Assembly (NCBI GenBank): GCA_021807965.1
Contig: JAKBCI010000057.1
Coordinates: forward strand, 1 to 8,324
Reading direction: 5' to 3'
Origin: Actinomycetes bacterium
GTDB lineage: Bacteria; Actinomycetota; Acidimicrobiia; Acidimicrobiales; RAAP-2
Length of the DNA stretch: 8,324 bases
Every line of letters begins with the position of its first letter. Position 1 is the first letter of the stretch. Below the pieces are notes generated by a model. It had not been told where the DNA came from. It was given only the letters and a program-made list of their open reading frames with translations, and did not search any database. Positions 1 through 5,346 of the stretch are shown here, piece by piece. A program made the translations under genes and the position numbers.

Positions 1-1
1 G

Positions 2-832
2 CACGCCCACCCCGACGACGAGGCGAGTTCGACCGGTGGCGTCTTTCGGCTCCTCGCGGACCAGGGCGTGCGCACGGTGCTCGTCACCTGCACCAACGGC
101 GAGTACGGCGACGCCCCCGGTGGCGTCAAGCCCGGTTCGTCCGATCACGGTCCGCACGCCGTGGCCGCACTGCGCGAGGTTGAGCTCGATCGGGCGGTCG
201 AGATCCTCGGGATCACTCGCCTCGTTCGTCTGGGGTACCGCGACTCGGGGATGATGGGCTGGCCCCAGAATGATGACCCGAACTCGTTCTGGTCGACCGC
301 GATCGACGAGGCCGCCGACCGGCTGGCCGCGGTGCTCGCCGACGAGCGACCCCAGGTGATCGTCACCTACAACGAGATTGGCTTCTACGGCCACCCCGAC
401 CACATCCAGGCTCACCGCATCACGCTGGCGGCGATGTCGCGTCTCGACTACGAGCCGACGCTGTACTACAACGCGATCCCCAACAGCGTCATGGCGCAGT
501 ATCGTGCGCGCTGGGCGGACGAGGATCGTCGCCGACGCGAAGAGGCGCTGGCTCGCGGCGAGACGCTCGTCGACGACGTCGACGACGGGACCGAGGAGCG
601 CGACCTCGGGACGCCCGACGACGAGATTGCCGCGGCCATCGACGTGTCGAGGGTCGCCGACGCGAAGTTCGACGCGCTCGGCGCGCACGAGTCCCAGCTC
701 GCCGACTCCTTCTGGATGCGCATGGGACGCGACGAGTTTCGCGCCGCCATGGGCACCGAATGGTTCGTCCGCGCGACCAACCCGACCGGCCAGAGCGGCG
801 TGGTCACCGATCTCTTCGCTGGTTACCGCTGA
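2..832 (+). CDS. PIG-L/LmbE-family zinc deacetylase, MshB/Mca-like (5' end missing)
   Basis: This gene is cut by the left edge; codons are in frame from base 2. The first visible residues are HAHPDDE, the zinc-site and catalytic-Asp motif of the PIG-L superfamily, so only a short N-terminus is lost. The second half of the site is the GHPDH motif near bases 390-404, which carries the other zinc-ligand histidine. Between them, TCTNGEYGD and GYRDSGM resemble MshB and Mca, the deacetylase and conjugate amidase of mycothiol metabolism, and the C-terminus ends in a DLFAGYR tail seen in actinobacterial relatives. The family removes N-acyl groups, typically acetyl from a glucosamine-containing substrate, in the cytoplasm. 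About 276 visible residues fit the usual 280-300. An acidic stretch (bases 565-630) separates the catalytic core from the C-terminal helices. MshB, Mca and other PIG-L enzymes cannot be told apart with confidence here. The following gene has its own promoter, so this gene probably ends its own transcript. Confidence 0.9.
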   Translation, partial: HAHPDDEASSTGGVFRLLADQGVRTVLVTCTNGEYGDAPGGVKPGSSDHGPHAVAALREVELDRAVEILGITRLVRLGYRDSGMMGWPQNDDPNSFWSTAIDEAADRLAAVLADERPQVIVTYNEIGFYGHPDHIQAHRITLAAMSRLDYEPTLYYNAIPNSVMAQYRARWADEDRRRREEALARGETLVDDVDDGTEERDLGTPDDEIAAAIDVSRVADAKFDALGAHESQLADSFWMRMGRDEFRAAMGTEWFVRATNPTGQSGVVTDLFAGYR

Positions 833-852
833 GCCGCGGGGCCGGACGACGG

Positions 853-864
853 TACATTGGTGCG
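853..864 (+). promoter_or_regulatory. Putative -10 box of a leaderless promoter for the ABC operon
   Basis: TACATT at 853-858 matches the actinobacterial -10 pattern TANNNT. Exactly six bases separate it from the ATG at 865, so the expected transcription start is the A of the start codon. No Shine-Dalgarno-like sequence lies upstream of the ATG, which suits a leaderless message. No convincing -35 hexamer is seen at 16-18 bases spacing. The same geometry recurs at 5335-5346. This is inference from pattern only. Confidence 0.5.
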
Positions 865-1620
865 ATGAGCCCGGCCCTGCTCGAGTTGCGCGACGTCTCG
901 AAAGTCTTCGGCGACACGGTGGCGCTCGCCCCGACGACGCTCTCGATCGAGGACGGCTCCTTCGTCGCCATCGTCGGGCCGTCGGGCTGTGGCAAGTCGA
1001 CGATGTTCAACGTGATCGCCGGCCTGCTCGCGCCCGACGGCGGCGAAGTGCGACTGCGCGACCAGCCGGTGACCGGGGCGACCGGCCACGTCGGCTACAT
1101 GTTGCAAAAGGACCTCCTCGTGCCCTGGCGAACCGTTGAGGACAACATCACCATGGCCAAGCGGCTGACCGGCCGTGTCACCGGGTCGGACCGGGCCGAG
1201 GCGCGCCGCGTGGCGCGGGCCTACGGCCTCGGCGAGTTTCTGCGTCACTATCCGTCGGCCCTGTCCGGTGGCATGCGCCAGCGCGTCGCCTTCATGCGTA
1301 CGCTGGTGACCCACCAGTCCCTGCTCTTGCTCGACGAGCCCTTCGGCGCGTTGGACGCCCAAACGCGCCTCGAGATGCAGCAGTGGCTGCTGCAGGTCTG
1401 GAAGGACACTGAGCGCACGGTGCTCTTCATCACCCACGACGTCGACGAGTCGATCTTCCTGTCGGACCGGGTGCTCGTCATGTCGCCGCGACCGGGCCGG
1501 GTCGTCGCGGATTTCACGAATACGCTGGCGCGCCCGCGCACGGTGGAGACACTCACCGAACCGGCCTTCGTCGAGATGAAGGGGCGCATCATGCACCTGC
1601 TGCACGGCGGCGCGTCGTGA
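865..1620 (+). CDS. ABC importer ATP-binding subunit, SsuB/TauB/ThiZ-like
   Basis: This is the cytoplasmic ATPase (251 residues) that powers the importer encoded with the next two genes. All motifs are intact: Walker A GPSGCGKST at residues 38-46 with Lys44, Q-loop Gln81, signature LSGGMRQ at 133-139, Walker B ending in Asp157-Glu158, D-loop near 161-164, and switch His191 in ITHDVDE. The length, the PWRTVEDN segment just after the Q-loop and the DEPFGALDAQTR run are typical of the nitrate/sulfonate/taurine/thiamin-pyrimidine importer ATPases. ATG 865 is chosen because homology begins there (LLELRDVSKVFG). An in-frame upstream start at 760 would lie inside the deacetylase gene. The 3' end overlaps the permease start by four bases (GTGA), indicating translational coupling. 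The substrate cannot be read from this subunit. Confidence 0.95.
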   Translation: MSPALLELRDVSKVFGDTVALAPTTLSIEDGSFVAIVGPSGCGKSTMFNVIAGLLAPDGGEVRLRDQPVTGATGHVGYMLQKDLLVPWRTVEDNITMAKRLTGRVTGSDRAEARRVARAYGLGEFLRHYPSALSGGMRQRVAFMRTLVTHQSLLLLDEPFGALDAQTRLEMQQWLLQVWKDTERTVLFITHDVDESIFLSDRVLVMSPRPGRVVADFTNTLARPRTVETLTEPAFVEMKGRIMHLLHGGAS

Positions 1621-2489
1621 GCGTCGCCGGCGCCGGCGGCTTCGGCCTGGGTCGATCGCGTCCGCGACGGGCGACGGAACGCGTGTCGCGCAAGGTGGCT
1701 CGCAACGTCGGCGTGCCCCTGCTCTCGATGGTGCTGCTGCTCGCCGTATGGCAGGGAATCGTCGTCGTCTTTCACGTCGCGCCCTACATTGCGCCGCGAC
1801 CGCGCGCGGCGATTCTCGCGGTCACGCAGAACTGGTCGACGCTGTGGCCCCTCGTGCTCGGCACCATACGCGAGACCGTCTACGGCTTCATCATCGGCGC
1901 CGCGCTCGGTCTCAGTCTCGGCGTGATCATGGCGAAGGTGCCCGTCCTGCAGCGTCTCGTCTACCCGGTGCTCGTGCTCAGCCAGGCCGTGCCGATCATC
2001 GCCCTCGCGGCGCCGCTGGTACTGATACTCGGCTTCTCGGTCACCCCGAAAGTTGTCATCGTCGCGTGGATCGTCTTTTTTCCAGTGACGGTGAACGTGC
2101 TCGACGGGCTCAGCCACGTTGACCAGGACCTGCTCAACCTCGCCCGCGTCTACGGCGCGCCGCGCTGGCGGACCTTCCTGCAGATCGAGATCCCGGCGAC
2201 CGCGACGCCACTGTTCAGCGGGTTGAAGATTGGCGCGACCTACGCCGTCACCGGCGCCATCATCGGCGAGCTCGCCGCGTCCGATGGCAGTTCGCTCGCG
2301 CTCTACCAGGAGCACGCGAATTCGAACCTGAATACAGCCGCCGTCTACGGCACGACGATGCTGATGACCGCCATCGGCATCAGCTGGTTCTTGCTGGTGG
2401 TGGGGGCCGAGGTGTACGCAACGCCCTGGCAGCGGCGCACGGTGGCGCGCCGCTCCTGGCGCCGCGTGCGTGACGAGATTGACGCGTGA
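1617..2489 (+). CDS. ABC importer permease, SsuC/TauC/ThiX-like (BPD_transp_1)
   Basis: This is the inner-membrane channel subunit, 290 residues. A basic, cytoplasmic N-terminus (about 1-30) is followed by about six hydrophobic segments, roughly at 31-53, 77-105, 113-140, 145-162, 200-220 and 243-266. The loop at about 170-195 (LARVYGAPRWRTFLQIEIP) is the EAA-type coupling motif that docks on the ATPase, with the conserved Gly180 and Pro193. The protein ends in an arginine-rich cytoplasmic tail. The GTG start overlaps the ATPase stop by four bases; no strong ribosome site precedes it, so reinitiation after the ATPase is likely. A single permease gene suggests a homodimeric channel, as is usual for this family. 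The last six residues and the stop codon lie in a 16-bp tandem repeat (2468-2509), so the extreme C-terminus is probably not functionally constrained. Confidence 0.93.
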   Translation: MSVAGAGGFGLGRSRPRRATERVSRKVARNVGVPLLSMVLLLAVWQGIVVVFHVAPYIAPRPRAAILAVTQNWSTLWPLVLGTIRETVYGFIIGAALGLSLGVIMAKVPVLQRLVYPVLVLSQAVPIIALAAPLVLILGFSVTPKVVIVAWIVFFPVTVNVLDGLSHVDQDLLNLARVYGAPRWRTFLQIEIPATATPLFSGLKIGATYAVTGAIIGELAASDGSSLALYQEHANSNLNTAAVYGTTMLMTAIGISWFLLVVGAEVYATPWQRRTVARRSWRRVRDEIDA

Positions 2490-2509
2490 CGAGATTGGCG
2501 CGTGACGAG
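2468..2509 (+). repeat. 16-bp tandem repeat, two full copies plus a partial third
   Basis: The unit GCGTGACGAGATTGAC occurs at 2468-2483. It recurs with one change (A to G at the 15th base) at 2484-2499, and its first ten bases recur at 2500-2509. The array covers the last codons and stop of the permease gene and ends four bases before the putative -10 box of the binding-protein promoter. Copy one encodes the final residues RDEIDA together with the first bases of copy two, and copy two supplies the TGA. Slipped-strand duplication is the likely origin. Confidence 0.85.
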
Positions 2510-2513
2510 TACG

Positions 2514-2526
2514 TAGTATTGGTCCA
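2514..2526 (+). promoter_or_regulatory. Putative internal promoter for the substrate-binding protein gene
   Basis: TAGTAT at 2514-2519 is a good -10 match. Six bases downstream is an A at 2526, the expected transcription start, giving a leader of about 21 bases that carries a ribosome site. The position where a -35 box would sit falls inside the 16-bp repeat and shows no TTGACA-like hexamer. An extra promoter would let the binding protein be made in excess over the membrane subunits, as is common for ABC importers. The leader is too short for a riboswitch, so TPP or FMN control at this position is unlikely. Confidence 0.45.
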
Positions 2527-2534
2527 CAGTCCTT

Positions 2535-2542
2535 GAAGGGAG
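2535..2542 (+). promoter_or_regulatory. Ribosome binding site for the substrate-binding protein
   Basis: GAAGGGAG lies four to six bases upstream of the ATG at 2547. It is one of only two strong Shine-Dalgarno sequences in the window and fixes the start of the binding-protein gene. Its presence contrasts with the two nearby genes that appear leaderless. Confidence 0.75.
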
Positions 2543-2546
2543 CAGC

Positions 2547-3563
2547 ATGAGAAGTGTGCGCTACGTCGCGTTGGCCGTCTCGGGCGTCATGGCCCTCGGG
2601 TCGGTGGCCCTGATCGGGGGAGCGGCGTCGTCGGCCGCGTCGTTGACTAAGGTCACGTTCGCCTACGACTTTCCCGGCCCCGATTTCGAGTTGACCCCGA
2701 TCGTGGTCGCCCAAGATCGCGGCTACTTTAAAGCGGCCGGGCTGAACGTGAACGTGATCTTCCCGCCCGACACGTCAACCACGACGAAGCTGCTCGCTCA
2801 GGGCGCGGCCAACGTCGGCTTCATCACGACGACCGACATGGGCGTGGCGGTGAACGCCGGCGCGCCGGTTCTCTCGGTAGCCAACTACTCGATGCGCAAC
2901 AACTGGGCCTTGTTCGCCAAGCCCGGCACCAAGCTCACGCCGGGGAACCTCACCGCCGCCCTGAAGGGCAAGCGGATCTTCTCCTACGGGGACACCTGGA
3001 CTGAGTCGATGCTGCCCTTCGTGCTGCGCTACGCGAAGCTGAAGACCTCCCAGGTCAAGATCATCACGGACCCGACGGGCAATGACCTCACCGACCTCAT
3101 CGCGGGCAAGGTCGACATCTCGACGTCCACGACCAATTACGAGATTCCCGGCTTCGTCGGATCAGGCGTCAAGGGCCACGAGGTGCAGTTGCTCGGTACC
3201 CAGGTGGGCGCACCCGACATTCCGATCTGGGTCTACGCGGTCACCAAGAGCTACGCCGCCGCCCACGGCGCGACGGTAAAGGCCTTTCTCAGCGCGGTGA
3301 AGAAGGCCACGGTCTGGGCAGCGGCCAACCCGGCGCAGGCAGCGGCGGACTTCGACCACGCCTACCCCAAGAGCGGGTACACCAACGCGTACAACCTGCT
3401 CGGCTGGAAGCTGACGGTCCCGTTCCTCACGAACGCGCAGCACCAGTACTTCACGCAGTCCAACGCCCAGTGGACGACCCTCGCTAAGGCGCTCAAGAGC
3501 ATCAACCTGATCTCGTCGGTGCCGGCGCCGTCTACCTACTACACGAACAAGTTCCTGCCGTAG
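2547..3563 (+). CDS. Secreted ABC substrate-binding protein, NMT1/THI5-like (SsuA/ThiY family)
   Basis: This is the extracytoplasmic receptor of the importer, 338 residues. A signal peptide is evident: Arg2 and Arg5, a hydrophobic core at about 7-25 and a small-residue cleavage region near 27-32. The mature part opens with KVTFAYDFPG and a PIVVAQDRGYFKAAGLNV segment, the hallmark start of NMT1/THI5-type receptors, in which a 'resident' Tyr-Phe pair precedes the second strand. TTKLLAQGAANVGF at about 78-92 and LTDLIAGKVDIS at about 181-192 mark the hinge-flanking parts of the two lobes. No cysteine occurs anywhere, so there is no lipobox; the protein is either released or held by an uncleaved signal. 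Length is usual. ATG 2547 follows a strong ribosome site. The family binds aliphatic sulfonates, nitrate or pyrimidine vitamin precursors. The downstream ribokinase and nucleoside hydrolase suggest a nucleoside-like ligand here, which is inference. Confidence 0.9.
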   Translation: MRSVRYVALAVSGVMALGSVALIGGAASSAASLTKVTFAYDFPGPDFELTPIVVAQDRGYFKAAGLNVNVIFPPDTSTTTKLLAQGAANVGFITTTDMGVAVNAGAPVLSVANYSMRNNWALFAKPGTKLTPGNLTAALKGKRIFSYGDTWTESMLPFVLRYAKLKTSQVKIITDPTGNDLTDLIAGKVDISTSTTNYEIPGFVGSGVKGHEVQLLGTQVGAPDIPIWVYAVTKSYAAAHGATVKAFLSAVKKATVWAAANPAQAAADFDHAYPKSGYTNAYNLLGWKLTVPFLTNAQHQYFTQSNAQWTTLAKALKSINLISSVPAPSTYYTNKFLP

Positions 3564-4406
3564 GTGGGCTCGGGCCCGCGAGTGGGGGTCGTGGGCAGCG
3601 CGAACGTCGACCTCGTCGTTCGCGTTGAGCGGCTGCCCCGGCCCGGCGAGACCGTGCTCGGCGGCGAGGTGGCGCGCCGACCGGGCGGCAAGGGGGCTAA
3701 CCAGGCCGCGGCAGCGGCTCGTCTCGGCGCGCGCACGACCCTGATCACCTCGCTGGGCGACGACGAGGCTGGTAACTGGTTGGCCGAGCGCATCGCGCAG
3801 GGCGGCGTCGAGCTCGCGCCGGTGGCCCGTTCAGCTCGCGCGACGGGTACCGCCTTCATCACCGTCGACGATCACGGCGAGAACCAGATCGTCGTCGCCG
3901 GCGGCGCCAATCTCGACCTCGACGCACGAGCCGCGGCCCTCGATACGTTCGACGTCGTGCTCGCACAGCTCGAGGTGCCCGACGCCGTCGTTGCCGATCT
4001 CGCGGCGCGCACCGAGCGACTCGTGCTGAACGTCGCGCCCGCCCGCCCGCTTTGCGCCGACGTGCTGGAGCGGTGTGCGGTCGTGATCGCCAACGAGGTG
4101 GAGGCCGCTTCCCTCGACCTCGCGGCGCTCGAGCACTGCGTGGTGACCTTGGGCGCGCGCGGGGCGGCGCGCTACCGCTACGGCGTCGAGGTCGAGCACG
4201 CGTCGGCTCCGGTCGTGCGCGCGGTCGACACGGTCGGCGCGGGTGACGTCTTCTGTGCCGCTTACGCAGTACGCTACGCACTCGGCGACGACCGAGCCCT
4301 CGCCTACGCGGCCGTCGCCGGGGCGCTGGCGACGCTCGCCCCCGGTGCGCAGGGTGCGCTGCCGTCCGATCAGGAGGTCCACTCGTGGCTCGAACTCGAC
4401 TCGTAA
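3564..4406 (+). CDS. rbsK: Ribokinase, PfkB family, shortened
   Basis: This enzyme phosphorylates D-ribose with ATP to ribose-5-phosphate in the cytoplasm. Ribokinase hallmarks are in order: GSANVDLV at 11-18 (sugar-binding Asp16), GGKGANQAAA at 41-50, QLEVP at 135-139, NEVE at 177-180 (the NxxE metal/phosphate motif), TLGARG at 195-200 and DTVGAGDVF at 222-230 with catalytic-base Asp228. At 280 residues it is shorter than the roughly 305-310 usual. About 18 residues are missing between NEVE and TLGARG compared with E. coli RbsK, while all catalytic motifs remain. GTG 3564 directly follows the stop of the binding-protein gene; GTG 3582 would also retain the full first strand. No clear ribosome site precedes either, so translation probably depends on the upstream gene. 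A related PfkB sugar or nucleoside kinase is the alternative, but GGKGANQ and the GET motif at 28-30 favour ribokinase. Confidence 0.88.
   Translation: MGSGPRVGVVGSANVDLVVRVERLPRPGETVLGGEVARRPGGKGANQAAAAARLGARTTLITSLGDDEAGNWLAERIAQGGVELAPVARSARATGTAFITVDDHGENQIVVAGGANLDLDARAAALDTFDVVLAQLEVPDAVVADLAARTERLVLNVAPARPLCADVLERCAVVIANEVEAASLDLAALEHCVVTLGARGAARYRYGVEVEHASAPVVRAVDTVGAGDVFCAAYAVRYALGDDRALAYAAVAGALATLAPGAQGALPSDQEVHSWLELDS
4372..4378 (+). promoter_or_regulatory. Ribosome binding site for the nucleoside hydrolase, inside the ribokinase gene
   Basis: AGGAGGT, a near-perfect Shine-Dalgarno sequence, sits six bases upstream of GTG 4385 and within the last codons of the ribokinase gene. It decides the hydrolase start and produces a 22-base gene overlap. 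Confidence 0.85.
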
Positions 4407-5311
4407 TTGACACCGACCCGGGGGTGGACGACGCCGTCGCAATCCTGCTCGCGCTGGCGAGCGACGAGTTGGAGGTGTTGGCGCTCACGACGGTGGCGGG
4501 CAACGTCGACGTCGACAAGACCACGCTGAACGCCCGCCGGCTGGTCGACCTCGCGGGGCGCCCCGACGTGCTCGTCGCGCGCGGCTGCGCCGCTCCCCTC
4601 GTCGCGCCCCTTGACGAGGCTGGCGACGTGCACGGGCTCGACGGCCTCGGCGACATCGAGTGGCCCGAGCCCGTGGCGCGCGAGTGCGCGGAGCACGCGG
4701 TCGACCTGCTGGCCCGCCTCATTGGCGAAGCGCCGCTCACCATCGCCGCGATCGGCCCGTTGACCAACCTCGCCGTGCTGCAAAGTCGCTATCCGGGGAT
4801 TGAGTCGCGCGTCGAGCGCCTGGTGATCATGGGTGGGGCCTCGTTCGCGGGCAACGTGACGGCCGCGGCCGAGTTCAACATCTGGGCCGATCCCGAGGCG
4901 GCGGCGCGGGTCTTCGCGGGTCCGTGGCCAATCACGCTCATGCCGCTCGACCTCACGCACCAGGCCACGCTCAACGACGACGACCTCGACTACCTGCGCG
5001 CGCTGGGCACCGACGTTGGCCGCCGCGTCGCGGCGATCCTCGAGCCCTACGCGGCCTACCACGAGCGTTGGCACGCCAACCGTGACGTCATCATGCACGA
5101 CGCGATGGCGATCTACGAACTGCTCGCCCCCGACGCGATCACCACGCAGGGCGCGCACGTCGCGGTGGAGACCGCGGGCCAACACACCCGCGGCGCGACG
5201 GTCATCGATCGGCGACGGGGACACGCCGCGAGCGCGACGCGCGTGGGGGTTACTCTGGACAACTCGACCTTCGTGGCGTTTCTGCGCGAACGACTGGCTC
5301 GCTACCGTTGA
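4385..5311 (+). CDS. Nucleoside hydrolase, inosine/uridine-preferring (IUNH/Rih) family
   Basis: This cytoplasmic calcium-dependent enzyme, 308 residues, hydrolyses the N-glycosidic bond of ribonucleosides to give free base and ribose. The metal site is complete: DTDPGVDDA at 9-17 (Asp11, Asp15, Asp16), Thr127 in GPLTNLA, and HDA at 238-240 with Asp239. By comparison with the Crithidia enzyme, Asn40 (TTVAGN), Glu163-Phe164-Asn165 (AEFNIWADPEAA) and His238 line the ribose and leaving-group pocket. Keeping the His before the last Asp fits the group I, inosine/uridine-type enzymes. Exact base preference (purine, pyrimidine or a modified base) is not readable. GTG 4385 is set by a strong ribosome site, and the 22-base overlap with the ribokinase indicates coupled translation. 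Its product ribose is the substrate of the overlapping gene, which is good contextual support for both calls. It is the last gene of the operon. Confidence 0.94.
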   Translation: MARTRLVIDTDPGVDDAVAILLALASDELEVLALTTVAGNVDVDKTTLNARRLVDLAGRPDVLVARGCAAPLVAPLDEAGDVHGLDGLGDIEWPEPVARECAEHAVDLLARLIGEAPLTIAAIGPLTNLAVLQSRYPGIESRVERLVIMGGASFAGNVTAAAEFNIWADPEAAARVFAGPWPITLMPLDLTHQATLNDDDLDYLRALGTDVGRRVAAILEPYAAYHERWHANRDVIMHDAMAIYELLAPDAITTQGAHVAVETAGQHTRGATVIDRRRGHAASATRVGVTLDNSTFVAFLRERLARYR

Positions 5312-5334
5312 CCAGGGACGAGGTGGCCGCTCGG

Positions 5335-5346
5335 TAGGCTGTCGCG
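5335..5346 (+). promoter_or_regulatory. Putative -10 box of a leaderless promoter for the S9 peptidase
   Basis: TAGGCT at 5335-5340 fits TANNNT and lies exactly six bases before ATG 5347, predicting a transcript that starts at the A of the start codon. No ribosome site is visible. A TTGACC hexamer at 5308-5313 is 21 bases upstream, too far for a normal -35 box. The arrangement is the same as at 853-864. Confidence 0.48.

Noticed and set aside
569..586. Direct repeat GTCGACGAC twice in the deacetylase gene
   Set aside because: It encodes Val-Asp-Asp twice within an acidic segment and is explained by amino-acid composition and codon bias.
378..1139. Plus-strand frame of 253 codons overlapping the deacetylase and ATPase
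   Set aside because: Ser/Thr/Arg-rich product in an alternative frame of two genes with clear catalytic motifs.
1626..1637. Perfect 12-bp palindrome GCCGGCGCCGGC just after the permease start
   Set aside because: It encodes part of an Ala/Gly-rich N-terminus and is the kind of G/C palindrome expected by chance here. No T-run follows, so it is not a terminator.
2490..2546. Possible TPP (THI box) or FMN riboswitch ahead of the binding-protein gene
   Set aside because: The gap is 57 bases with a predicted leader of about 21 bases, far too short, and no THI-box or RFN-like conserved sequence is visible.
1248..2714. Long open frame (488 codons) on the minus strand opposite the ATPase and permease genes
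   Set aside because: Its product is low-complexity, rich in Arg, His, Asp and Glu, with no recognisable motif. It is the mirror of two well-supported genes, as expected from strong G/C third-position bias.
5308..5340. TTGACC as a -35 box for the peptidase promoter
   Set aside because: The 21-base distance to TAGGCT is too long for a standard sigma-70-type promoter; only the -10 element is kept.
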